Origin: Atherinomorus stipes
Lineage: Eukaryota > Chordata > Actinopteri > Atheriniformes > Atherinidae
Length of the DNA: 64,000 nt
Direction: 5' to 3'
Assembly (NCBI GenBank): GCA_023101725.1
Contig: JALJCO010009116.1
Location: forward strand, 434,001 to 498,000
Position 1 is the stretch's first letter. Every line of letters begins with the position of its first letter. The translations under genes and the position numbers were made by a program. Below are positions 44,534 to 56,860 of the stretch, in pieces. The notes below the pieces were generated by a model that worked only from the letters and a program-made list of their open reading frames with translations, was not told where the DNA came from and searched no databases.

Positions 44534-45700
44534 CACTGTAAAAAGAGTATTTGAGCTGTAGTTGATATGAAGGGCTTATTCACGTTGATCTAACTTAAAG
44601 GTTGAATATGTAATACGGACAGAACAAGGTTGTAGTTGCAACGGCAACGGCAGAAAAACAACTCCAGCCGTTTGGGTGCCAGGCTCACTGCCGACACACA
44701 AGTGACCAACAGTCTGCAGCATGTCCAACAAGTAACACAGAGGAGTTTATAACTGACAGCTAATGCTAGCCATGTTAGCAAACAAGCTAGCTTACCGATC
44801 CAGGAGAAAAGTCGCCATTTCCGTGTTTTAACGCCGTGGAAAAAGTTTATGTGGGTCCATTTAGTGAAGTCTTCACCTAAATTTACTCCAGGTTTTGCTC
44901 TTCTCAGGTCACTCCTCCTCAGAAACAGATAACATCTCCAGGGCTCTGAAGCAGCTGCTTCACTCGCCATCTCCACGGTTTCCCCTGTACAAGCCTGACT
45001 ATGACCAAAATATTGTTTCCACACAGAGATCGTATTTGACAACCTGCAATGGCGGCGTGTATTGGCTTAAAGACGTAATTATAATGCCATTATCGAACCC
45101 GTAAAAATTTATTTTATAATTACTTTTAGACTAAATATAATTTTTCTTGGAAATGTTGTACTTTCATTCTGCCCCCCCGGGGGGTATTTTTTAAAAAAAA
45201 AAAAAGTAATACAATATTGTTGGAAAGGGTTTGGGGTAAATATACCTAAAAATTTATTTTAAAAGGGTTAAAAACAATTCAGCAATTTCTTTCTTTTTTT
45301 AATTTAAAAAAAAATCAGTTTCAAGTAAATCAAAATTTATGGTTTCTTTCAACCAAATTACAAATTTAGTTTACGTTAACTTTTCACTTTTTTTTTTTCA
45401 GTTTTTCTCAATTTGTTTAGTTTATTCCAAGATGAAAAATTAAGTTTAAATTAAGTTAATTAAGTTAAATTAAGTAGCAAAGTAAAAAAAAAAAATGTTT
45501 CTTTGTTATGAATTATATATTTACTTTGTATCTAAGCTATTTTTTTCTTTGATTTAATGTTAAAAATTGATGTCCAGTAAATTTAAATTTATGGTTTCAA
45601 CTAAATCACATATTTAGTTTGAGAAAAACTAAAAGAATTAGATGTGATAAGTTGACGCATATTTTTCTTCATTTGATCCAAAGTAACAATTTTTACAGTG
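44534..45700. mobile_element. CACTGTAAAAA element nested in the fold-back element
   Basis: The terminal inverted repeats are CACTGTAAAAA and TTTTTACAGTG. Flanking triplets are aca and act, a possible decayed 3-bp duplication as in CACTA/EnSpm elements. The right part has two related blocks ('caaatttatggtttc' near 45333 and 'taaatttatggtttcaac' near 45585). No transposase is seen. Superfamily by termini only. Confidence 0.65.
44595..45110. mobile_element. Possible third-level TTAAAGGTTGAATATG insertion
   Basis: At 44595 'ttaaaggttgaatatgtaat' has the look of a TTAA-element terminus, and the following 500 bp is GC-richer than the AT-rich host element. The right end is not clear. It contains a 150-codon minus-strand frame (44590-45042) with cysteine-rich hydrophobic sequence that I do not recognise and do not call as a gene. 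Confidence 0.4.
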
Positions 45701-46681
45701 ACTACATGTAGCTACCGCGAGACCACGCCCTCGCGATTTCACAACACCATGGAAGCCACAGCAGACGAGATTGTGCGTTCTCTTTTTCTTTCTTCCTTAG
45801 TTTTAAATCAACAGCCAATCCCTCTTGTGTTTGTCCTCAGCTTGTTTGCTGTTAACACAATGTAAACAACAAATTTCTTCTTCTACGCTTGCATTATCTG
45901 CAGAGTACTGTAGACGTTGAACGCTGCGGCTTCAGTAGTGTTGTGAATTTACATGAATGCGCAAATTGAAACTACAATGTTCAACTTTTTAGGCTCTAAA
46001 AATATACTAAATGATATTTTTGGAGTAAATTCTGGACGCTACCCACTCAGGACACTTGGATTACATTGGACGAGCAGTATGGAGGAATATTGACAAGTTT
46101 TTGTGGACTTTTATTGACCTTTTTGGTTCAGTTGCTGCTGAATTCCATTATATGAAAGTTGGGGGAAATCGAAAACCTGACTGGGGCACTTTTTTAAAAT
46201 CTCAAATGCAGCCGGAGATCAGAGTCTTGCTCAGCATGAGGGTGAGTAGAAAATGAACGCACATCATTTTGTGGGTGTACTATTCCTTTAATAAGACTGG
46301 GCTTCAGCTGCTTTTGTCAAATTTTGCTGATCAAGCTGGTTTTTCTGTGGGTTTTTTTTCAGCAGGGCAGCCAGCTGATGTAAGACAGCAGGTGACTGAC
46401 TTACCACCTTTCCTGTAGCCGTAATCAAACACCTTAGTACTAAGCAAATAAGTAAGCTACTAGCCACGTAGCTGATGACACTACAGATTATTCTAGAATC
46501 GGAAGAATTCACAACCTGATGAGCCAATTTTTCTGCGCCTAGCCCCCGGCCCGCTCCGGAGTAAATTTTAATAAAATTTGACACCCTTTTACTCTACTCT
46601 TTCACCACAAAAATGTGTTTTAGAAGACAATAATAGACAAAATGGAGTTGATAAATTGTCATTTTAATTTAAAAAAAAATT

Positions 46682-47650
46682 GAAGGTGTCATCACCCGGA
46701 AATCCCACTTTTTCACGTTAAAACATGTGTATAGGAACGGCACCTCAGTTATAACGTGCCAGAAACTCCGGAAAGTGAAAGTAACGTCGTCTTTGAGTGG
46801 GGGCTCTCTCTTCTCACCAGAATCGGCCACAAGCACGCGCTCTCCACAGTACGCGAATTGAATTTCTTTCTCCGAATGACGTGGACGAGAGTGGCTGCTA
46901 ACTGCTAAGCTAGCCTCTTTAGCGCCACCTAAAAGCAGCTGATTACCTGCCACGGAGGAGTTATGATCAGCTGTTATGACATGAACTAGAGAGGCTGCGA
47001 GCGAGCTGCTAAGCTAGCGTCTTTAGCGCCACCTGAAGGCAGCTGATTACCTGCCACAGAGTAAATCAGCTTTGTCAGAAAGGACGACTAGGAGGAGGAG
47101 GAGAGGGGAGATTGCCAAGCTGAGTTGCCTCGGCAGAAATTCAGCAGTTTTCAGTGCTTTAACAGGAGGGACACCTTTACCAGGGAGCAGTGGATTATAT
47201 TTATCAGTGAGGATGTGCAGTCAGTAAGTGTTGCTACTGTGTAACTTATTATCTTTTGTGTCAGAGACCAGTAAACGGTGGCAGACAAGCGGACAAGCTG
47301 CTAATGTAGCTACAGAAGCTAACAGTGTTTGGTAAACTTCACGTCAGACATGATCCTCTCCATCAACCGTGCCGTTACGTTTTTATCACGTTTTTCTCTG
47401 TTGGGACATCATTTCCTGCACCTGCTCTGTCCTGATAAAACTTTGTTTTGACTTTGACGTTTGCCTCGTGAACGCACTTACAGACAGGTCTAACTCTCGT
47501 ACGTATTCTTGCGACAAACAATAGTTGGGGATAAAAAGAGGTTAAAATTAGCTCATTAAATTTTCCTCCCACCCAACTAAAATTGAAAACTCATTTGAAG
47601 ATAATTTAAGAAGGAATGTGTATGTGAAACAGCAGGTTATGACACCTTTA
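46682..47650. mobile_element. Element with GGTGTCAT ends
   Basis: The left end 'gaaggtgtcatcacccgg' and right end 'caggttatgacacctttaa' are inverted. TTAA is present at the right edge only. It contains a duplicated block of about 110 bp (46890-46955 and 46990-47060, shared 'ctctttagcgccacct' and 'gcagctgattacctgccac'). Confidence 0.6.
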
Positions 47651-48435
47651 ACTAACCACAAAATCAACAATGAAATGTTGACCATTATGTTGCTAAAACA
47701 CATTCGCTGCACTCACGTAGAACAGTTCATACAGTTTTCACCTTTTGTCTTCTCTTTGACTCATCACTGACCCTCCTCATCATCACATGTTCTCCTCTCA
47801 CCTGCTCTTATCTCATTATTTGCTCTTCTTTTTCTTCCTAATTTGTTCTCTTCTCTCCTATTTGTCCTCTTCTCCTCATCGCTTGTTCTCCTTTTCTCCT
47901 TCTCATTTGTTCTCTCTCCTCCTCATTTGTTCTCATTTTCTCCTCATTTATTCATTTATAGGTTTCACAAATCAGAAACTGAGCTTTAATTAATCTATAG
48001 AACATCTGAGTCCAGGTTTGAAGAGTGTAAATGTTGTAGTTTTTACACAGGACCTCGTTAAATGTTGTCAGTTGAAAATTATTTAAGTGGAATTACCCTT
48101 TAAGCCAAAATTGAAACAGAAGCTGGGAAAGGAGTTGGTGCTAACTTCAGCCTCGTTTTTTATGTTGGGGGGTTTCATGTTGACTTTTTCATATTGTTTT
48201 TAACGAGAAAAAATAGTCAACACTGACATCTTACCGTTTACTTTCCTGCTGAAAAGCTGAGGATGTAATTGCTGCTTTCCCTCATATTTTCTGTCCATCT
48301 TCACTCTCATTTGCTGACAGATACTTTATGGTGCTGTTTAATCTGACTGCTGCTCTCTTCTGCACATGCGCACACGGAGCTGACAAACTTACTTTAGCTT
48401 CGTCGGACATCAAAGATGGGGGCTAATCGGACCTC
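47651..48435. other. Non-coding stretch with CT-rich tract
   Basis: A pyrimidine tract of 'ctcctcatttgttctc' units lies at about 47780-47955. Nothing else is recognised. Confidence 0.5.
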
Positions 48436-48455
48436 AGACTTCACACACACACGTT

Positions 48456-48497
<42 letters not shown>

Positions 48498-48512
48498 CAC
48501 TCACACACCACA
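48436..48512. repeat. (CA)n microsatellite
   Basis: An interrupted CA repeat with a central run of more than 20 dinucleotides. Confidence 0.95.
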
Positions 48513-49096
48513 CCAACAGGAGCTAGGCTGGACCTTTGCACATTGATGGTGTGTTTAAGTGCGGGTAAAAAGCTGGGTCATTTGGATTTTCATCGGATTT
48601 TTTTTTCAGGAAAAAGGCGATTAAACAGTAAATTCATACCCGGGGATAGACTCAAAACCAAATCGGCTGGCGACGGCGCTGATATTTAGTAAATATGTGA
48701 AGGAAGGAGACGGGAAGCCATATAAAGAGCCGACACCGACTTCGCTTCCCAGGATGTTTTCAGTCCTGAGCACTTTCATCTCTCCTGGACGTTCTTCCTC
48801 CTCCTCATCTTCCTCTCTTTGTCTCCACTTTAATCACTGTTCTGTGTTTCTTCTCCCACGAGCCAGCAGCACAGATGGCAGCACACACACAGACATTAAG
48901 AGGGTCAGATGGTTGGTGTTATCGCTTGGTTACTATCGCCACGGGAACCCAACATCTCAGCAGGCTCACAGCAGCCAATCAGACGTTCCCATGAGAAATC
49001 ACAACGGGTGTGTGTGACTGTGAGATCTTCGGCATACCACCTTGCTACCCTAGAGAATGCCAGGCCTCTTGATCCTGGGAATGATGCTTTCTGCGC
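48513..49096. other. Non-coding stretch
   Basis: The 106-codon frame at 48697-49017 is serine-rich with no recognisable domain. Not called. Confidence 0.4.
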
Positions 49097-49148
49097 ACAC
49101 ACACACACACACACACACACATGCACACACACATGCCACACACACACA
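49097..49148. repeat. (CA)n microsatellite
   Basis: CA dinucleotides interrupted by tg. The cysteine/valine-rich frames across it are artefacts. Confidence 0.95.
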
Positions 49149-49360
49149 ATAGTCTTGTTCTTTTTTGTGATTAACCCGCTGGTATTCCTGAAATGCTGGA
49201 ACAGACAAAACGTCCCACCTGAGACTTCCTGGATCTCTCAAGTACCATAGCAGCACACATACCATACATGTACACCCCCCAACTTCTCACTCCCCATACA
49301 ACCAGTCACGTTTGTTCATATACCCCACATGTCTGTGGTGGTGGTGGGAATCAAATGCAA

Positions 49361-49915
49361 ATGGACTTTCGATACAGTTTTTTTCTGATCCGATCTGATC
49401 GGATCCGATACCCGGGCTGAGCATATCGGTCGATACCCGATATTGATCCGATACTACTTAGGGCTGGGCAATAATTCGATAACGATATATATCTGTCGAA
49501 AAGGCGTGCCTGCAATAGATAAATAAGAGCCTCTATAGGAGGTTCGATAGGAAAAAAAAAAGTCTCCCTTGTTTTTCATTCCAGCCTATCATGTAGCTTA
49601 ATACTACAGTCATGACTCCCTCCTAACCAATCACAAGCGCAGACCCAGGCACGCTCTGCCTCGAGGTCCCTTGTTAAAAAAGCAACAAATTAGATATAAT
49701 TTTACTTCATATTATTTACTAACAAATAAAATGTGCATTAGCAATCGTAGAACGGAAGTGACTAATGGCTGGAACTGTTGCGTATGATATTGATAAAAAG
49801 AGAAATGACTGGATCGGAATGCTGGATCGCCCTCATTCATCCCATATCTGATCCAACTAATTAATCAATATTGGAGCCGAGGGCCGATCCGGGTATTGGA
49901 TTGGTGCCCCTTTAA
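49361..49915. mobile_element. 'tcggatcggat' dispersed element with a nested 'tagggctgggcaat' hAT end
   Basis: The outer left part ('ctgatcggatccgataccc') and right part ('gggccgatccgggtattgg') are inverted. At about 49459 'tagggctgggcaataattcg' is a typical hAT MITE terminus. No matching right terminus was found, so the inner element is truncated. Confidence 0.55.
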
Positions 49916-50500
49916 GTAAGTAATGCTCCCTAACTTACTTAAAATAATACTTAAGCTAGGTTTCAGTGCTTGTAGGAGGCTAACTAAACAAACTAACCAG
50001 CTCCTTTAAAAGAATTAGGGGCAGGAATTGTGAAAGAATAAACAAGCATGTCCAGTTTTTAATGCTAATGGGGGATGAAGCGCTAGAAAAAAGCCCACCC
50101 ACGTCTCTCTCCGTTGCCTTGAACAGGCTGTGTGCTGCATAAAGCGCTGCAACTCCTTGGCGGCTGAATTTCCTGCGCTGTCCTGCGGATGTGACGTCAT
50201 TGATGCTGCATCTGCGTCCCCATCAGTTTTGATACAGGAAGAAGACGGTCGCGGTGAATTCAAACACTGTGCGATAGTTAGGGATTCCTCTGCCGTCAGC
50301 AAACGATCCAGATCAACTGAAAGAGACTAAAAAGTGGAACTACGAAGAAAAAGACTTTATCAGCAAAGTAAACGATGTTACAGCATCAGTTTGTGCACGC
50401 TCCTGTAACGGCTTGGCTGGTTGCTGCAGTTACCCACAGCGCCATTCGCGTCACTAGTGAGTCTTATTTCTTCACCCTGCCCCTACTGTAGATCCTAAGT
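49916..50500. other. Non-coding stretch, nothing recognised
   Basis: Overlapping frames on both strands at 50015-50330 lack any domain. Confidence 0.4.
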
Positions 50501-50975
50501 AGAGTTATTCCAGGACCGATACCAGGATAAGAAATGCCTCTGATACTGCCAAAAATTCTGGTGTCTGTATCTGCAAGTACAGAGGTTCAGGAGTCCGATA
50601 CCACATCATTTATTAAAATAGGTATGTGTTTACTTATGAGCTCTGTAGTGCTGACACAGTTCTTATTCGTTGCTTTTGACTTTGTTCTGTGATGAAACTG
50701 CTTTGAGAGGCGAGGAAGAACTGATCACCCGACACCTGTCAGACAAGGAGCTAATGCTAATCATGTGGGTGGTGGGGCAGGATTTCACACTGGATTCTCC
50801 CACCAGAAAGACTGCATGTAAAGATAAATGGCTTCAATTTGCCGTGTTCATTCATGTTTTACAGTTTGTTTGTTTTTACATAGTGGTATCAGTACTCGTT
50901 ATCGGCCAATACCCACAGCAAAAGCGCTGGAAGTCAGTTGCAGGAGCAAAAAAAAAAATGGTATCGGAACATCTT
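50501..50975. mobile_element. Degenerate element with 'ggaccgatacc' and 'ggtatcgg' blocks
   Basis: The left part has 'ggaccgataccaggataag' and the right part 'tatcggccaatacccac' and 'atggtatcggaacatc'. This resembles the fish hAT MITE class with 'tatcgg' subterminal repeats. The ends are not defined. Confidence 0.4.
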
Positions 50976-50979
50976 TAGT

Positions 50980-51879
50980 TTAAAGACGCACTAGAAAACT
51001 TTTTGGAGTTTTCTCAGAGACGCTCTTATCGACGGAAAACTAGCATCCATCTCCATCGTACCTGTACTGTGATTCACTCCAGCCAGTAAAAGAGTCTTAT
51101 CTTGACTCTTGTTCTGTGCCTTCCTCTCTTTCCTTTCCTCTCTTCCTTCCATGTTTTCTAGCATTTCTTTGCCGAATCCGCCATGATGCTCGTTCAAAAC
51201 ACCCGCTGTGATCACATCTGCTTCATATCCATTTGCTAGCATGTGATGCAGTACGCAAACAATACTTGCCTGCAACTTCACGCCACGTCCTGGATGTGGA
51301 AAAGTTGCATAGTGCGGTTTTCTAGCCTCGGGGCACCGCTGGGCAGTGACACTCTGTGTAATGGGCATAATTAATGTTGGCGTTCCATCAAAACGACTCA
51401 GAAAAAAAAATTTTTATATTTATTTTTTAATTATAACTTTTGCATTGTTTTTTATATTAAAAAGAGAAATACTTATTTTTCATTTTTGTTTTTCTTTATA
51501 TTGAAAAGACACATATTTTTTTTATTTTTTTAATTTTTGCATTCTTTTTTATATTAAAGAAAAATTTTTTATTTTTACTTTTTGTTATTGTTTAAATTGT
51601 AAAGAAGCATTTTTATTCTTTAATTTATTTATTTTTATTTTATATAAAAAAGAAACACATTTTATTTTTTTTATCAAAAGAGAAGCATTTTTATTTATTT
51701 ATTTGTTTATTATATTGAAAAAGAAGCACATTTATTTATTTTCTCATTGTTTTTATTTTATACAATAAGAAACATTTTTATTTATTCTTTTTATTTATTT
51801 GTTATTATTTCTCTATATATATACATATAAATTAAATACAATATTTTTAAGGTCAAAAAGTTATGCTGTGGGTCTTCAA
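50980..51879. mobile_element. TTAAAGACCCA-family MITE, copy 2, with AT-rich expansion
   Basis: It starts ttaaagacgcac and ends 'gtgggtcttcaa' (TTAA decayed to tcaa). It is collinear with copies 1 and 3, except that about 450 bp of AT-rich tandem sequence (51400-51850) is inserted before the last 30 bp. Confidence 0.8.
51400..51850. repeat. AT-rich degenerate tandem repeat
   Basis: Units of roughly 50-60 bp each combine a 'tttttatattaaaaagag' block, an 'aagcac' or 'aaacac' block and a 'tttatttattt' block, about eight times. Confidence 0.65.
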
Positions 51880-51928
51880 GGGTCAATGTGTACAACCAAG
51901 CAAAGTGCTCCGACTGCAGCCAAGATAC

Positions 51929-52231
51929 TAGGGCTGGGAAAAAATATTGATACACTGAAATATTGTGATATTTTCAGTATGCTGATATCATATCGATATT
52001 AAAAAAATGTGGTATCAATCTATTTTACTGACGAGGTCTTGCAAGATTTTGTTTCTCTGTTATAAGATCTCATGAGTTTTCATGTAATCTTGCAAGATTT
52101 CGCAGAAAGATGAAATATCGCGAGATTTCATTGATAATAAAGATCAATATCATGTTTTTAAATATCAATTTGAAATCTGCATATTAAAATATCAGGATAC
52201 TTCAGTGTATCAATATTTTTTCCCAGCCCTA
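51929..52231. mobile_element. 303-bp hAT MITE with perfect 8-bp target duplication
   Basis: Terminal inverted repeats of at least 30 bp start tagggctgggaaaaaata and end in the exact complement. The 8-mers caagatac at 51921-51928 and 52232-52239 are identical. It has no coding capacity. Intact ends suggest a fairly recent insertion. Confidence 0.95.
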
Positions 52232-52239
52232 CAAGATAC

Positions 52240-53399
52240 CCTGCAAACCAGGAGTAATTGGTTTATTTCTATTTTGCAGATCCACTGCTCATTTTCAGCT
52301 AAATTAAAGTCCTTGTTTATTTTAATTGGCTGTTTTTCCCACTCAAATGACATGACAGTTTTAACACTCTCCGCCTCCATTCAGAGAAATAAGATATGTT
52401 TCCTCAGGATTTCAACCAGAGACTTAATCTCCCCCATCACTAACCGCTGCTTTTAGTGGCTGTCTCTTCCTCTGCCCTGGTATCTGGTCTATCACGGACC
52501 ATTATGGATCATTCATTTGGGGATAGCTGATGGCACACCTAAGTACATTTCTGTCCTAGAGATGATTTTCTCTACAATCAACTGGAAAGATCGGCCTCAT
52601 CGAGCAGGCAGCTATATGGAAAACCTCTTGGTAGAAATACAAGAGATTTTTATGTGCAGTAAAAAGACACAAAGTGTAAAAGTGAGACTGTGATAAGCCT
52701 CTTAAGGGCTGCGATTGGCAGTTTGTACTACTTGCTCTTATCTTTATTGTATTAACACAAACTGAAGTGAAAACTCTGCCAGTTCATAAATCATCTGCTA
52801 TACTTGCAGAGCATTCTCTGAGACTGGAAAGGGAAAATTAACCAAAATTATCCTTTAAATCTGTTTTTCCCTCAACAAACATGATGGAAAGCCAACGATT
52901 TGTTGCAATGCTACCATCGTATCCGTAGAGACTAAAAGCTTTCAGTTTGATGGATCTGCAGCTGATTGGTACTGGAGCTATGTTGCTCTAACCGTACAGA
53001 AAATGTCCTTTTTGCATTTGACAGAATTCTGCTTTGACTTCTTGTGTTAATTTGCAGGTTTTTTTTTAATTTATTTAAATGCGCAGTTATATTTTTACAG
53101 GTTGACAGGTTGATGTTGATATTCCACGACAAATAAGACATTTATGCTCATCTTTTTTCATTTTGTTTTATTTATTTAAATATGGGGCATGTTAATGTAG
53201 AATTTAATGAAAATATTAAGGGGGCAAAAATCCATCATTCTATCGATACATTAAAAAAATATATATGGATGCTAAATCTATCCAAAATCCCCAAACTGGC
53301 CAAAAATTAATATCAAACCCACTTTTATTTTGAAAATGGCCTAGTGACTACTTCATTTAAAGTGCATGTTCCATGTTAAACAAATGTAGAAGCCCTTGT
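52240..53399. other. Non-coding stretch, nothing recognised
   Basis: No exon, tandem repeat or element boundary was found. Confidence 0.45.
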
Positions 53400-54135
53400 A
53401 GTGTATCAGGTCCACACTGAACATTGCCAATGCAAAAATGTACAAATACCCGTCGGACGGGGCTTTCCTGACAGGAAATTCCTGTCACTCCGTGTGAAAC
53501 AGCGCGCCCAGCAACAAACCGGAAGTGACGTAGGCGTAGGTGAACGCTCCCGACTCTACTGATAAAAACATGGATCACAGCAGGAGGAGGCGACTCTGGT
53601 TCGTTCGCTTTAATAATGTGATTCTAAAAACCAAAGACAAATTCCTCCTTGTGGGACTATAAAGTTTCTCATTTCTTATTCTAAATTTTAAGATTATGGT
53701 GATCTTGTCTGTCCTTCTGAGCAGTGCATGTACAGTTGCGCACTTTTCCCGTGTTCTCTGAGCACAGCAAATGCAGCACGTGAAATAAAATCCAACTCGA
53801 TTAAATTAAAGACACAATTTATTTTGAACTATTTTGCAAAGCAGCCAATTGAGTGACAGGTGCAGAAAGCAGGTAACAGCAGGAAAACAGTGATTAACAG
53901 TGTCCAGCATGATGTGGTTCACACATGCAGCCAATCAGTGACAGGGCATACAGCACTGTCAAATCAGCATCACAGAGTTAAACATTTAAAACAGGATTGA
54001 TTATAAAGGAGGAAAATCACTGATCTGAGTGAAGACAAGCCGTGGAGCGCCGAGCTTTCCTTCTGACATCCTGTTCCACGAACGTCTCAGAGCGGAGCGC
54101 CTGTTGTGGTTGGATCCTCACTACAGTCGACTACA
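53400..54135. other. GC-richer stretch left of the 54-kb inverted repeat
   Basis: 'aaaccggaagtgacgtaggc' and a following ATG near 53571 look like a transposon promoter region. The following open frames are short and unrecognised. It may be part of the same element as the inverted repeat. Confidence 0.3.
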
Positions 54136-55290
54136 GAAGCATCGCAGCATAGGGGATTATCACGCTTACCGGAAGTTCCCGGATTTTGACACTTCCTCTT
54201 CCGGGCCATGTTAACGACAGCCGTTCCTGCTCTGTTATACTGTTTAAATCGGATAAACTCCAAACATACTTAAGTTTTCATTCTAGACTGAAATGATACT
54301 GGATCAAAAGCTGGATCAAAGCTATCGAATCGCCGCGGTGAAGGGCCGAACTTTATAGTAAAACACGTTTGTCGCCGGTGGGACACAACGCCGGCACTTC
54401 ACAGCATGCTAGCATTAGCCAGCTAGCGTTTACTGACGTGCTTAACATTGTGCGTCTTAAAACACACAAACATCTGAAAATCGGGTCTGTACCTCCCCGT
54501 TTCCAGTGGAACAACTGGGGACTGCCAAGAAAGGAGACGCTCTCAGATGCTTGTGTGTTTTCAGCCGCACAAAGTTAGGCACGTCATCAAGCTGGCTAAT
54601 GCTAACCTGCTAACAGTAGTCCGCCGACTACTACTCTGTTAAACTTTGTAAATCGGATAGACGCCAATGCCAAGTTTTCATTCCAGACTGAAGTGATGCT
54701 AAGGAAGAAGTGGATTAAAAAGACCGATCCGCCGCGGTGAAGGACCGAACTTTAACGACACACGTTTGTTTGTGGCCGGCAGTCTGCGCAGTCGTGTTAG
54801 CTGGTTAGCATTAGCCAGCTCGATAACGTGCCTAACTTTGTGCGGCTGAAAACACACAAGCATCTGAAAGCGTCTCCTTTCTTGGTAGTCCCCAGTTGTT
54901 CCACTGGAAACGGGGAGGTACAGACCCGATTTTCAGATGTTTGTGTGTTTTAAGACGCACAATGTTAAGCACGTCAGTAAACGCTAGCTGGCTAATGCTA
55001 GCATGCTGTGAAGTGCCGGTGTTGTGCCCCACCGGCAACAAACAAACGTGTGTTTTATTATAAAGTTCGGCCCTTCACCGCGGCGAATTGATCGCTTTGA
55101 TCCACTTCTTCCTCAGTATCATTTCAGTCTAGAATGAAAACTTGAGGTATGTTTGGAGTTTATCCGATTTAAACAGTATAACAGAGCAGGAACGGCTGTC
55201 GTTAAAATGGCCCGGAAGAGGAAGTGTCAAATGTTTCAACTTCCGGAAACCGGAACGCGGAAGCGTGATAATCCCCTATTGCGATGTTGC
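54136..55290. repeat. 1.15-kb inverted repeat with a third internal copy
   Basis: The left arm (about 54136-54615) and right arm (about 54800-55290) are inverted copies with few differences, including identical stretches such as 'ccccgtttccagtggaacaa' and 'aacaactggggact'. Between them, 54640-54775 is a partial direct copy of the left arm's 54234-54380 ('taaatcggata', 'gttttcatt', 'gccgcggtgaagg'). The two arms encode matching 69-codon frames (54369-54578 +, 54832-55041 -), which I do not call as genes. Confidence 0.85.
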
Positions 55291-56860
55291 TGCAGTTACG
55301 GCATTTAAAGTGAAGAATAGATGAGCAAAAGGTTATTTAGCAATCCGACCCTGTCGTGCTGCGCTTTGATCACTTCCCCAGACAGGTAGACCGACTATGG
55401 AGAAGAAAAATGTGCGATGAACACGGAGCATTCAGTTCTGCGTGGGCAGATTCATTTGCTTTCACTGCTGACCAGATTATTTTGTGTAGCTACATTCATA
55501 TTTTATGAAATAGCTTTTTTTTTATTTTTCAGGTAGACCGCTTACAGCACGCGCCAGTAAAAGGATGAGGGTGCACAGACAGGACGGCATGTTTAGTTTG
55601 CTGTCGGTGGATAATTTAACTTTAGCATCCTTTTTCCCCTCCATAAATACAAGGACTCAAATAGGCATTTTCTTGAAATTAACCCTTAACCCGACATCTT
55701 TTTCCAAGTTTAAAATGTTTTAACTGCATGCAGAAATGTAATTTCTGAGGGTTTTTTTTTTTATAACTCATCCATTTAGATGTTAATTAATCTTGAAATT
55801 GCGCATAATTAGGAGTGTGTCCTTTTGATTGACAGGCAGCAGACCGTTAGCCATGGAGGCTAATAGTTAGCTCCCTGCTAGCTCCCAGGAAAGCCTCAGC
55901 CTGTAGCAGAGTTGCACGACGGTGGTTTTTAGCTGGTTAACAGCAAATCTGAGCGTGTCTTACTGTTTAACTGTCTATCTTTGTTCTTTCCTGTTCACTT
56001 CCGATTCGCTCAGTTAGCATTAGCTGCCCTGTCTTTGCCCATGTTAGGGGAGTGACGACACACAGTGGGAAACGCCCAACTGGCTTCATTTTCCCCTCAT
56101 CAAACGTGAACAGAAACTATGTCATTTTTTTCCCATCTTTGAAAGAAAACAACAACATTGTTAATTACTTGTAATATTGTTTCATATCGTTTCATATCAA
56201 TTGACGGATCCTAAATTGAAATTGAATCAAAATCTTATAGTCACTAAATTTGAGTTATCGACAAACATCAAATCGCGATACGCTGTATCGATATATCATA
56301 TTGTGATTAAACCAGTGATTTACACCCCTAATAAATATGCAAAATAATAGCCGATGGCTAATTTCCATCTTTGGTCCGTAGACTGGGACCTTCCTCTCCG
56401 TTTACACTTACTCATCCTGTCCAGCACCGTGTCCATTTCTTTCTAAATCCCCTCATAGATCTGGTCTGGGTCTCCATGGCAGACAGCTTGATTCCTCCGT
56501 GACCTCCTCTTTATTTCTCTTCATCCAGCTCATCCTGTCACACCGCTGCTGCTTTCATTTTCTTTGTGCAGAGAGAAAAATAAGCAGCCTGGGCTGACCT
56601 GCATCGTTTACCGACACTGATCTGTACTCTGACCTGATTCATGTCTGAAATAATCACAGACTTCAAACATCAAGCGTCTGGACATTTTATTTTGTTTGTC
56701 TACGTTCTGCAATATGGTTATTACTATTATGGTTATCATCAACATTTTTTTTTTTTTTTAACTTAATGTCATTTTTGGGAGAATCTGTCCTTACTGGGAC
56801 ATAAAACAAGCCCCATTCCTCAAAATTTTTATACTTGAAGATGTCTGTTGATGTATGTAT
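55291..56860. other. Non-coding stretch; dispersed repeat at 55740-56110
   Basis: 55840-56100 is related to 18230-18400 ('cagttagcattagctgccc', 'gtgggaaacgcccaactgg'). A T run lies at 56747-56760. Nothing else is recognised. Confidence 0.45.

Larger units (their letters stand above)
44225..46291. mobile_element. Interrupted copy of the TTAA fold-back family
   Basis: The ends ttaaAGGAATAGTACACCCA and TGGGTGTACTATTCCttaa are intact. Arms 44225-44533 and about 45720-46291 match the 3630-4536 copy. A CACTG...CAGTG element splits it at 44534-45700. Confidence 0.85.

Noticed and set aside
44590..45042. 150-codon minus-strand frame with cysteine-rich hydrophobic segments
   Set aside because: No recognised family, and it sits within nested non-autonomous elements. 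Chance is more likely.
48905..49265. Cysteine/valine-rich frames near 49.1 kb
   Set aside because: They read through CA/TG microsatellites.
54369..55041. Mirror-image 69-codon frames as a duplicated gene
   Set aside because: They are identical because they lie in the inverted arms. No domain and no promoter or splice evidence.
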